A DNA stretch of 64,000 nt, taken from Neobacillus sp. SuZ13. Its GTDB lineage: Bacteria > Bacillota > Bacilli > Bacillales > Cytobacillaceae. Position 1 is the first letter of the stretch; the number at the start of each line of letters is the position of its first letter. Position numbers and translations under genes: made by a program. Of the stretch, positions 1 to 7,831 are shown in pieces. The notes beneath the pieces were generated by a model. That model had not been told where the DNA came from and ran no database searches. It saw only the letters and a list, made by a program, of their open reading frames with translations. The stretch covers positions 3,368,001 to 3,432,000 of the forward strand of contig NZ_CP126107.1 in assembly GCF_030123365.1 (NCBI RefSeq), given 5' to 3'.

Positions 1-265
1 TAATACTTTCTACTCCTGAATAAATAAGAATAAATCCACCAAATAACCAAAGAAAAATTTGTACAATGGGAATACCAAGAAATTGAACCATCCCTAGATA
101 GACTAACAGCATAAAAATACCATCAGCAATCATCGAGCCCACTCCTACCACCCAAGCATGCCAGAAACCATTCTTAATCCCCTTATCCAACCGAGCAGAA
201 TTTACCGGTCCAATGGGTGCCGCTAATGTAAATCCCAAGATTATGTAACCTGCCAAAATACTCAT
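1..265 (-). CDS. LysE-family amino-acid exporter, 3' part cut by window edge
   Basis: About 88 N-terminal residues are visible and the gene runs off the left edge. The start MSILAGYIILGFTLAAPIGPV and the following hydrophobic helices match the LysE/RhtB translocator family, whose first helix typically ends in an APIGP(V/N) motif. These are small inner-membrane exporters of amino acids or related metabolites; the substrate cannot be read from the sequence. The ATG at 265 is 11 nt from a GGAGTGG ribosome binding site; an in-frame TTG at 271 sits 5 nt from the same site and is an equally good start. Confidence 0.75.
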   Translation of the reverse strand, partial: MSILAGYIILGFTLAAPIGPVNSARLDKGIKNGFWHAWVVGVGSMIADGIFMLLVYLGMVQFLGIPIVQIFLWLFGGFILIYSGVESI

Positions 266-493
266 ACTCAAGAAAACCACTCCGCTCTCACCAATGTGTT
301 AACTTGTACATTTTATGAAAAAAAGCTAAAAACATGTCCCAAAAATAATTCGAATCCTTTCAATGAACGTGTGACATCTTTGAGAGTAATTACATGAAAT
401 ATGGATTCGCTGGACAATATATAGAGGTGCTGTGCTTAAGGAAAGGTGGCACTTTGTATGAATAGACTTACTTATACACTGAGGAGGGCAACA

Positions 494-1006
494 ATGGGTA
501 TACTAAGTGGAAATCCGAAAGAAGAGCCATTGCATTACGGTGAAGTTTTTGATATTTGGACTTCAGAATTAGTGGGAAACAGCATGATTGCCGGATATCA
601 AACTTTGTTAAACCATGCCGGTGATGATGATTTAAAGAAATTATTAGTTGAAGCAATTGAAACCTGCCAACAACAAAAGAAACAAGTGGAAGAACTGTTA
701 AAAGAAAATGGCGTTGGCTTACCGCCAGCTGCTCCTGAGCCTCCTGAAGCATGCCTAGAAGAAATTCCAGTTGGAGCAAGAATTCCCGATCCGGCCATTG
801 CGGCAACTCTTGGTGCAGATCTGGCTGCTGGCTTAGTTGCATGCAGCCAGTTAATTGGGAAATCCATTAGAGAAGATGTTGCGATGATGTATGCGCAATT
901 TCATGCTCAAAAGGTAGCACTTGGTGGAAAGGTCCTTCGTTTAAATAAAGAAAAAGGCTGGTTAATCCCACCTCCATTACACCTTAATAAACACCATGAT
1001 TGTTAA
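494..1006 (+). CDS. DUF3231 family protein
   Basis: 170 residues. An alpha-helical protein beginning MGILSGNPKEEPLHYGEVFD, with a proline-rich linker (GLPPAAPEPPEA) near residue 95 and a second helical half ending PPPLHLNKHHDC. This is the pattern of DUF3231, a Bacillus family related to spore-coat CotF-like ferritin-fold proteins. I chose ATG 494 because GAGGAGGG lies 5-12 nt upstream; an in-frame ATG at 446 lacks such a site. It stands alone and is followed by a strong terminator. A role in the spore or stress physiology is family inference only. Confidence 0.8.
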   Translation: MGILSGNPKEEPLHYGEVFDIWTSELVGNSMIAGYQTLLNHAGDDDLKKLLVEAIETCQQQKKQVEELLKENGVGLPPAAPEPPEACLEEIPVGARIPDPAIAATLGADLAAGLVACSQLIGKSIREDVAMMYAQFHAQKVALGGKVLRLNKEKGWLIPPPLHLNKHHDC

Positions 1007-1021
1007 TAATTATCTCGTAAG

Positions 1022-1051
1022 AAAACACGGTTAGCTTTAACCGTGTTTTTT
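1022..1051 (+). terminator. Rho-independent terminator after the DUF3231 gene
   Basis: Stem CACGGTTA/TAACCGTG with loop GCTT, extended by flanking A and T runs. Confidence 0.85.
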
Positions 1052-1098
1052 CTGTTTTTATACTAGCAATTTTCAAGTAACATGGGACATCTATTTGG

Positions 1099-1104
1099 TA
1101 TAAT
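1099..1104 (+). promoter_or_regulatory. Extended -10 promoter of the ribosomal-protection GTPase
   Basis: TATAAT preceded by TGG (extended -10), with no clear -35. The start codon is 34 nt downstream, so the leader is too short for the peptide-attenuator arrangement known upstream of tet(M). Confidence 0.5.
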
Positions 1105-1137
1105 AATTATGATTTAAAGAACATTTGAGGTGGCACC

Positions 1138-3090
1138 ATGAAAAAAACGATTGGCATGTTTGCTCATGTCGATGCTGGAAAAACAACATTGGCCGAGCAG
1201 CTGCTCTATCATACGAAAACGATTAGACAAAGAGGCCGTGTCGATCATCAGGATACCTTTCTTGATACGCATGACATAGAAAAACAACGAGGAATTACAG
1301 TATTTGCTGATCAGGCGGTGTTTTCATACAACGATTCCACTTATTTTATGATAGATACACCTGGACATGTCGACTTTTCCCCTGAAATGGAACGGGCAAT
1401 TCAAGTGATGGATTACGCGATTGTGATTATTAGTGCGGTTGAAGGAATCGAAGGACATACAGAAACCGTTTGGAATCTCCTGCAAAAACATCATGTCCCC
1501 ACATTATTCTTTATCAACAAAGTTGATCGAGTTGGTGCAGATTCGGCTAGTGTTTTAGATGAAATTCGCAGTAACTTTACCACAGATGTTGTTGATATCA
1601 CTGAAAAATTAATGGATGGTCAAATGGATGATGAACTGATTGAATTTATTGCTGAACGGGATGAATCCCTATTTGAAATATACATGGAATCTGGATATCA
1701 ACCCTTACTTTGGTTAGAAACGATGAGGAAACTAGTAAAAGTAAATCAGCTTTTCCCATGTGTTAGTGGATCCGCTTTACAAGATATTGGCGTTGACAGC
1801 TTTCTTGAAAAACTAGATCTTTTAACATCTACAAATTATCCTAGTGAGGAACTTTTCGCCGGTCGTGTATACAAAATTCGCTATGATGAAAAAGGAACAC
1901 GAATTACGTTTATTAAGGCACTGCGTGGAACATTAAAAGTCAGAGATGAATTAAGTTACAGTGTGGATGAGAAGCTACTCCACGAAAAAATCACTCAAAT
2001 TAGACTTTATAATGGAAGTAAATTTAAAACGGTCGACCAAGTATCGGCAGGAGATATTTTTGCCGTAATAGGGTTGTCGGAAGTTTCAGCTGGAGATGGT
2101 TTGGGGTCATTAGAAGAAAGAGCAGAATACGAGATGATCTCTGCGTTAAAGTCAAAGGTTATATTCGAACCAACAATGAATGTGAAAGAAGTGTTGAGGT
2201 GTTTTAAAATGTTAAATGCCGAAGACCCTGCTTTAAATGTCACCTGGGAGGAACGCACCCAGGTGATCCACATTCATGTCATGGGGGTCATTCAACTTGA
2301 AGTTCTAAAACATGTAATTAAGGAACGGTTCTCTTTTGATGTCTCATTTGCAGATCCGGAAATCTTATATAAGGAAACAATTGATGCAACGGTTATCGGT
2401 TATGGTCATTTTGAGCCGCTCGGTCATTATGCCGAAGTCCATCTTAAATTAGAGCCGAGTGGGAGAAACACTGGGATTTCTTTCGAAAGTGTCTGTCATA
2501 CCGATGATTTACCTGTTGGGACACAGAACGTTATTAAAAATCACCTGTTTGAAAAAGAGCATCATGGATTACTAACTGGGTCCCCTATTACCGACCTGAG
2601 GATCACCTTGGTAAATGGACGAGCCCATGTCAAACATACGTCTGGAGGAGATTTTAGGGAAGCTGCTTTTCGTGCACTGCGGCAAGGTCTTGAAAAAGCA
2701 ACGAACATCCTGTTAGAACCTTTCTATGATTATAAAATAAAAATGGATTTAGAACATATGGGAAAAGTGTTAACAGACATTCAAAATGCACATGGCAGTT
2801 TTAACACTCCAATGATAGAAGGTAACAAAGCCATTTTAACTGGGAAAGTTCCAGTTGCTACCTTTATGAATTATGGCCCTGAGTTTGCTTCGATTACGCA
2901 AGGAAAAGGAACACTAAATCTTGTTGTTGGCGGTTATTACCCCTGCCATAATCCGAAAGCAGTTATGGAAAGAATCAATTACAATAAGGATGCTGATCCA
3001 GATTATACTTCGTCCTCCATTTTTTGCTCCAAAGGACAGGGTTATTCCGTACCTTGGGATGAAGTGGAAAGTGAAATGCATTGTATGTAA
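1138..3090 (+). CDS. EF-G-like translational GTPase of the Tet(M)/Tet(O) ribosomal-protection type
   Basis: 650 residues, close to Tet(M) (639). GTPase motifs are complete: AHVDAGKTT (9-17), RGIT (51-54), DTPGH (73-77) and NKVD (127-130). The rest follows the EF-G domain II-V layout, with a C-terminal extension ending near residue 650. Family members remove tetracycline from the 30S subunit using GTP. The sequence diverges visibly from classical Tet(M) in the G-domain and in domain IV, so it may be one of the chromosomal Bacillus translation-factor GTPases whose contribution to resistance is uncertain. RBS GAGGTGG. There is no sign of a mobile element next to it. Confidence 0.8.
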   Translation: MKKTIGMFAHVDAGKTTLAEQLLYHTKTIRQRGRVDHQDTFLDTHDIEKQRGITVFADQAVFSYNDSTYFMIDTPGHVDFSPEMERAIQVMDYAIVIISAVEGIEGHTETVWNLLQKHHVPTLFFINKVDRVGADSASVLDEIRSNFTTDVVDITEKLMDGQMDDELIEFIAERDESLFEIYMESGYQPLLWLETMRKLVKVNQLFPCVSGSALQDIGVDSFLEKLDLLTSTNYPSEELFAGRVYKIRYDEKGTRITFIKALRGTLKVRDELSYSVDEKLLHEKITQIRLYNGSKFKTVDQVSAGDIFAVIGLSEVSAGDGLGSLEERAEYEMISALKSKVIFEPTMNVKEVLRCFKMLNAEDPALNVTWEERTQVIHIHVMGVIQLEVLKHVIKERFSFDVSFADPEILYKETIDATVIGYGHFEPLGHYAEVHLKLEPSGRNTGISFESVCHTDDLPVGTQNVIKNHLFEKEHHGLLTGSPITDLRITLVNGRAHVKHTSGGDFREAAFRALRQGLEKATNILLEPFYDYKIKMDLEHMGKVLTDIQNAHGSFNTPMIEGNKAILTGKVPVATFMNYGPEFASITQGKGTLNLVVGGYYPCHNPKAVMERINYNKDADPDYTSSSIFCSKGQGYSVPWDEVESEMHCM

Positions 3091-3091
3091 A

Positions 3092-3320
3092 GTTGACTTG
3101 GGTTTAGGGCAGCTATTGTCAACTGTCTCTTCAATTTTTCGATAGATTCGGTCATCAAGAGCCGCTATTGTCAACCGAATCTTCTCTTTTTTGATAGTGT
3201 CGGGCGTCTATACCCCCTATTGACGACCGATCCTTTAATTATTCCATAGTGGTGGTAGCCTATATCACGTATAGACGACCGTCCTCTCTATTTTTTCATA
3301 ATTTCGGTCGTCAATCCTCA
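3092..3320. repeat. Degenerate 52-bp tandem repeat array with hairpin units
   Basis: About 4.5 units. The unit end (GATAG/CATAG/CATAA) recurs at 3141, 3193, 3245 and 3297, exactly 52 bp apart. Each unit carries an inverted pair around its core, such as GTTGAC...GTCAAC and ATTCGGT...ACCGAAT, so each could fold into a hairpin. It fills the gap between two convergent genes. Confidence 0.7.
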
Positions 3321-3330
3321 TCCATTTAAG

Positions 3331-4161
3331 TCAATCTAAATCTTCTATCCAATGATCGGGTCTTCTTAATGTAGCTGGTAATTTAGTAGTACGATCGCCT
3401 TTTGCTGAATTAATTTGCGCTTGCGTCAGAAATAAACTATCTGTCAGATTAGCTCCTCGTAAATCAGCATCTCTCAGGTCTGCACCAATTAGATCTGCCA
3501 CTCGCATGTCTGCTTTCCTAAGATCCGCTGCAATTAGCAATGCCCCTCTTAAATTAGTTCCTCTAAGGTCAGCCCCTTTTAAATTCGCACCTATGAAGTC
3601 TCGCTTTTTTATATGTTTCTTGGTCGAAATCTTTGCGCGTACAAGCTCGCTTGTATGGAGAAGTAACTCATTAACTATCACTCTATGAGCAGGAACATTT
3701 AACTCTAAAATAGTTTGAGGACTTAGAGTAGTAATCTTTTCCGTTTCTTCTATAGTTGACTTCAATTCATTAATAATAGGCTGCCCCTCATCCAAGCTAA
3801 GGGCTTCATACAAGTAACAAAGCATCTCATGAAGTTGCTGCATAATCGGAAATACCTCAAACATTTCTTTAGCTAAAGAAGGATTGTCGCGCCAATCGCT
3901 GCCCTTATAGGTAACTTGCGAAACCTTTTGACCTGCGCCAAAACACTCATATCCAACACAGCCTCTAAATCCTTCGTTTAGAAGATTCTTATGTATCCCA
4001 CAACGAAAATCGGATTGCAAATTTGGACAAGGAGTACCACCGTCTTTGTCCATTGCAAAGTCAGCTGACTTCGCATAAGGCAAAGCCACACAACACAATC
4101 CAAAACAATTCAAACAATCCGAACGTAAACTATCATTATTTTTTATAAGTTGACTAGACAA
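3331..4161 (-). CDS. Pentapeptide-repeat protein with an N-terminal cysteine cluster
   Basis: 276 residues. The N-terminal part has many cysteines (CLNCFGLCC at 16-24, then four more within about 60 residues), suggesting a metal or Fe-S site. A helical middle follows, then from about residue 188 to 240 a right-handed beta-helix of A(D/N)LRG-type pentapeptide repeats, ending with a short tail (RPDHWIEDLD). Start is TTG 4161, 8 nt from AGGAGGGG. The function is unknown. Pentapeptide helices include DNA-mimic proteins such as Qnr/MfpA, but the Cys-rich part is not typical of these. Confidence 0.75.
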   Translation of the reverse strand: MSSQLIKNNDSLRSDCLNCFGLCCVALPYAKSADFAMDKDGGTPCPNLQSDFRCGIHKNLLNEGFRGCVGYECFGAGQKVSQVTYKGSDWRDNPSLAKEMFEVFPIMQQLHEMLCYLYEALSLDEGQPIINELKSTIEETEKITTLSPQTILELNVPAHRVIVNELLLHTSELVRAKISTKKHIKKRDFIGANLKGADLRGTNLRGALLIAADLRKADMRVADLIGADLRDADLRGANLTDSLFLTQAQINSAKGDRTTKLPATLRRPDHWIEDLD

Positions 4162-4195
4162 TCAAACCCCTCCTACTATTCTTCTAATTTACCAC

Positions 4196-4235
4196 AAAAA
4201 ACCTCCCATCCGAAAAATAAGATAAGAGGTTTTTT
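4196..4235 (-). terminator. Terminator of the MFS gene
   Basis: Arms AAAAAACCTC/GAGGTTTTTT separated by 20 nt; the T run is correctly placed on the minus strand. Confidence 0.65.
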
Positions 4236-4248
4236 ACATTAAGTCTAT

Positions 4249-5454
4249 TTAGGTTAAAGCTTTTCGTTTAAGCGCACGACTGTTTAAATTTTTCCCATTC
4301 CAATGAGCCATTCCGCAAGCGATGAGTAATAACATACCAGTAACGATAAAGACACTGTGTACAGGGAAGATCCCACCCAAGAAACCACCAATAATCGGAC
4401 CAATCATCCCGCCGATTTGGTTGGCTGTTTGGTTCAAACTAAATGCCCGGCCACGGAAATCCTCGGGTGTTGATTTGACAACAAGACCATTGAGCGCTGG
4501 GAAAACGGCACAGAAAAATATTCCAAATACAAAGCGAATCAACGAAAATCCCCAAATTTGACTGAATAATACTTGAGCGATAGTTCCTACCCCACCTCCC
4601 AGTAACCCAATAAATAAGACACGTTGAAAGCCAACTTTGTCTGCCCACTTCCCCCAAAAAGGAGCAAATAGCGCACTGGCAATTCCAGGCAGTGAGAACA
4701 CCACTCCCGCTAATAAAGAGGCATTTTCGGAAGACCCTCCCAATTTTACGATATATAAAGGGAGTACAGGCTCAACGGTCATGATGGAACAGCTAGTAAC
4801 CACTGTGAGGATAAGAACGAGGAAGAATGGACGGTTCGTCATAGCCAATTTTAAATCATTTCTAACTGAACCACGAACCTTACTAGGTGTGAAGTTTTCC
4901 TCCACTACCCAAAAAATGATAAGAAGAGTAGCAAGGAAAACGATCATCCCTGCACTGGCAAATGCCCACCGATTTCCCACCAAATGTGAAATCCCTCCAC
5001 CTAATAAGGGACCAAGGATACTACCTGAGGCGGATGCTGACGAAATAAGGGAAAGTGCATAGCCCACCTTGTTACCAGGTGTATTAGTACCAATCAAAGC
5101 GATAGCACCAGGAATGAATCCACTTAATAATCCCTGCAAGATTCGCAGAACTAATATCTGATAAGGATTAGTGACAAAGGCCATTAACGTATAGATGGCA
5201 AAGAGGACAAACCCGGCCCGAATAATCATCGGTTTCCGTCCATATTTATCAGCCATCCTGCCCCAAAACGGTGAGGCGATTGCCCCTGAAAAGAAGGCTG
5301 CACTAAATAACAATCCTGCCCACAATTCCGTATGATCATGTACGCCTATTTGCAACAGGAAAATGGGCAAAAAGGGAATGACCATGGAAAAGCTTGCTGC
5401 TGTAAAAAAGACTCCGATCCAAAGTACCCACAAATTTCGTTTCCAGTTTAGCAT
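4249..5454 (-). CDS. MFS drug-efflux transporter, DHA1 type
   Basis: 401 residues with 12 predicted helices. Motif A is clear in the first half (GRMADKYGRKP, about 75-85) and has a second-half counterpart (GKWADKVGFQR). The glycine-rich motif C region GSILGPLLGGG is also present, which is typical of H+-coupled drug antiporters of the DHA1 group (Bacillus YfmO, Bmr and TetA-like). The substrate cannot be inferred. It is monocistronic with its own terminator. Confidence 0.85.
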   Translation of the reverse strand: MLNWKRNLWVLWIGVFFTAASFSMVIPFLPIFLLQIGVHDHTELWAGLLFSAAFFSGAIASPFWGRMADKYGRKPMIIRAGFVLFAIYTLMAFVTNPYQILVLRILQGLLSGFIPGAIALIGTNTPGNKVGYALSLISSASASGSILGPLLGGGISHLVGNRWAFASAGMIVFLATLLIIFWVVEENFTPSKVRGSVRNDLKLAMTNRPFFLVLILTVVTSCSIMTVEPVLPLYIVKLGGSSENASLLAGVVFSLPGIASALFAPFWGKWADKVGFQRVLFIGLLGGGVGTIAQVLFSQIWGFSLIRFVFGIFFCAVFPALNGLVVKSTPEDFRGRAFSLNQTANQIGGMIGPIIGGFLGGIFPVHSVFIVTGMLLLIACGMAHWNGKNLNSRALKRKALT

Positions 5455-5610
5455 GCTACTCCATCTCCCAAAGCTTAAATATATTTAGAAAATTTATCCG
5501 TTGGTAATATGGTCTATAATAACATACTAGTTAATTATTTTCATTTCCGAAATATTCGTAGTTAGAAATTTTACCGAAAAATATACTTAAAGATTCTGCC
5601 TTCAAAATAA

Positions 5611-5640
5611 ATAACCATCCTAATGAATGGATGGTTACTG
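5611..5640 (-). terminator. Terminator of the TerC gene
   Basis: Stem AACCATCC/GGATGGTT with an 8-nt loop, followed on the minus strand by ATTTATTTT. Confidence 0.75.
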
Positions 5641-5652
5641 ATACGGAATCTA

Positions 5653-6384
5653 TTACAGCGTTTTTTCATTCCCAGAATTTTTCCTTACAAAATGAACAAG
5701 GAATGTTCCCGAGAACACAGCAATTAAGATCGAAAAGAAGACAAATTCATCTAATTGGTAACCAAATGCAGAGATAATCATTTTAATAGCAATAATGGCT
5801 ATTAGGATAAAGGCCGTGATTTCAACTTCAGGAACTTTTTCAATTAATACTAAGAATAGTTGAGCTACCCCTCGCATCATTAAAATCCCAATCACACCGC
5901 CAATAAATAGGACCCACTCTTGGTTTGAAACCCCAAATGCTGCAATTACACTATCCAGACTAAAAGCAATGTCCATTAGTTCTACGGTTAAAACCGTTCG
6001 CCAAAAGCCGAATTTATTACTTTGAACTTCATCCTCGCCGTCATTATTCTTGATAAAGTTTTGAACCACAATCCAAAGTAAGTAGTGACCACCGACAATT
6101 TTTATCCAGCCAATATTAATTAACGTAACTCCTAAACCAATCGCTAAAATTCGGAAAAGGTAAGCACCAAAAATCCCATAGAATAACGCTTTTTTTCGTT
6201 GGTGTTTAGGTAAGTTCTTTACTAATAAAGCTAAAACGAGGGCGTTATCGGCAGAAAGTAAACCTTCTAAAATAACTAGTGTCCCTATCACGCCCCAACT
6301 CGTTGGGTTCATAAATACGTTCTTTAGGGCTTCTAGTGAAAAAAATGTACTATAGCTACTGATTATTTCATGTAGAAACTCCAT
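5653..6384 (-). CDS. TerC-family integral membrane protein, probable manganese exporter
   Basis: 243 residues, about seven transmembrane helices. Diagnostic acidic motifs lie within helices: EGLLSADNALVLA (about 39-51) and MDIAFSLDSVIAAFG (about 137-151). These match the TerC/Alx family, of which Bacillus YceF (MeeF) and YkoY (MeeY) export manganese and help metallate secreted enzymes. I cannot tell which paralogue this is. RBS GGGAG, 6 nt before ATG. The 110-nt leader carries three short hairpins but not a convincing yybP-ykoY manganese riboswitch. Confidence 0.85.
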   Translation of the reverse strand: MEFLHEIISSYSTFFSLEALKNVFMNPTSWGVIGTLVILEGLLSADNALVLALLVKNLPKHQRKKALFYGIFGAYLFRILAIGLGVTLINIGWIKIVGGHYLLWIVVQNFIKNNDGEDEVQSNKFGFWRTVLTVELMDIAFSLDSVIAAFGVSNQEWVLFIGGVIGILMMRGVAQLFLVLIEKVPEVEITAFILIAIIAIKMIISAFGYQLDEFVFFSILIAVFSGTFLVHFVRKNSGNEKTL

Positions 6385-6552
6385 TTTTTCTCCCTTTCTA
6401 TTACTCTATTTTATGATCCTTGATCTAAATTGAAGTCCAGTGTTGGACCTTAGTGATTGTCCCGTCGCTGGGATATATTTAACCCCTCATTTAAATGTAT
6501 GTAACGTTTAAGAATAAATGCTCCAAAAACATCCTTCCCTTACCCGATAACC

Positions 6553-6609
6553 AGAATAAGCCGAGAATTACCAATCCTTACTCAAAATTGGTTATTCTCA
6601 GCTTATTCT
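6553..6609. repeat. 23-bp near-perfect inverted repeat
   Basis: Arms 6553-6575 and 6587-6609 pair with one mismatch and one G-U, around an 11-nt loop. There is no T run on either side, so it is not a standard terminator, although it lies just downstream of the zinc-ribbon gene ending at 6617. Confidence 0.7.
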
Positions 6610-6616
6610 TAGACGT

Positions 6617-7747
6617 CTATTGGACATCCTTTTCTCGATCTTGTATCAACTTCACATTGTATTTCTCAATGGAATTCAACAAACTGCCGTCATAATTAGG
6701 ATTAGGAATGTACCATGATTTTTTTGAAAAATAAATCCTCAGATCATCCGACTCAAAAATATAACCATGCCGGGCATAGATTTCATTTCTTGCTAAGCGA
6801 AGTTCATTTGGGGTAAGCAGTTCAAGTTCACTCATGGTTAATCTGACATAATCACTTTCAGGAAAGATATATTCACTGGAGAAATCACTTGGCGGGTTAC
6901 TGTTTGACATACCAAAAACACTCGTATGCATGACAAGCGTTAGATTATCCTTAGTGGTGCCCCCTAGAACCGGTATAGAGTACCCACATGACCCTGAGTA
7001 GTTTATTAAGTCCGATTGTGGCAAGGTTACTGGATATTCACCCACGCAATTATTGCCTACAGAAATGAGCCATTCCGCATCTAGTTCCTTTGATAACGTT
7101 TGGGCAATGTCAAATACTTCTTTAGCCCATGTTTTTAGAGGCAGCAAGTTCCTATCATCATAAAGACCAAAAATGCGGGCTAACTCTCGGGAAGGAATCT
7201 CCGATGCCGATAGGACGATACCTTCATCTTGACGGCTCACAGTCCACTCTCCAACCGAAATTTCTCTGCCAGAAGTGAAGATTCGCAAGTTATTTAACTT
7301 AGCGTTGTAATAGTTTATGATCGATTGTTCACTAGTACCGACTACTTCTTTTTGTTTGATCTCGGTACCTCCTTCTTCATCCGTTGATTGATCTATATCC
7401 TCCTGATTAATTGCCGTAGTTTCCTTATTGTTAGAAGCAGATTTGGATTCATTCGCTTTTTTTATTGAATCAGCTTGAGTTGCCTTTTGATTGTGAGCCT
7501 TGAGATTATTCATCATGAAGTATGCCGCAATGAAGACTATAACGATACCTAACAAAGAAAATATCACAAATTTGAATCCCTTTTTATTGTTTCTATGTGT
7601 AGAAGGAATCCCAGCCTCTGAATGGAATGGTGCCTCCTCAGCCTTAATCACGGGAGTTTGATTTTCTGCAAGTTTCTCCCCGCAACCTGTACAAAATAGT
7701 TCTGACCTATTTATTTTTTTACCGCAATTGGTACAGAATCCACCCAC
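6617..7747 (-). CDS. Zinc-ribbon membrane protein with C-terminal YARHG domain
   Basis: 376 residues. Order: an N-terminal double-CxxC zinc ribbon (FCTNCGKK, FCTGCGEK), a Ser/Pro linker, one transmembrane helix (FKFVIFSLLGIVIVFIAAYFM, about 60-80), a low-complexity acidic linker, an uncharacterised domain, and a C-terminal YARHG domain (RNEIYARHGYIF). YARHG domains are extracellular and occur in putative peptidoglycan-associated proteins. So the ribbon is cytoplasmic and the rest is outside. GTG 7747 is preferred: the earlier GTG at 7759 overlaps the AAAGGAG site. A terminator separates it from the upstream zinc-ribbon pair. Confidence 0.75.
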   Translation of the reverse strand: MGGFCTNCGKKINRSELFCTGCGEKLAENQTPVIKAEEAPFHSEAGIPSTHRNNKKGFKFVIFSLLGIVIVFIAAYFMMNNLKAHNQKATQADSIKKANESKSASNNKETTAINQEDIDQSTDEEGGTEIKQKEVVGTSEQSIINYYNAKLNNLRIFTSGREISVGEWTVSRQDEGIVLSASEIPSRELARIFGLYDDRNLLPLKTWAKEVFDIAQTLSKELDAEWLISVGNNCVGEYPVTLPQSDLINYSGSCGYSIPVLGGTTKDNLTLVMHTSVFGMSNSNPPSDFSSEYIFPESDYVRLTMSELELLTPNELRLARNEIYARHGYIFESDDLRIYFSKKSWYIPNPNYDGSLLNSIEKYNVKLIQDREKDVQ

Positions 7748-7788
7748 TAATGAAATCACTCCTTTATCAAAAAAATCCTACTAAAATA

Positions 7789-7816
7789 TCCCCTGCCTGC
7801 CTAAGCAGACAAGGGA
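7789..7816 (-). terminator. Terminator of the zinc-ribbon pair
   Basis: TCCCCTGCCTGC pairs with GCAGACAAGGGA around CTAA (12 bp with mismatches) just after the stop at 7832. Confidence 0.6.
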
Positions 7817-7831
7817 ATCAATCTAAGTAAA

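Noticed and set aside
6385..6494. yybP-ykoY manganese riboswitch upstream of the TerC gene
   Set aside because: The leader has three short hairpins but I could not find the conserved motifs of the riboswitch; only a covariance-model search could settle it.
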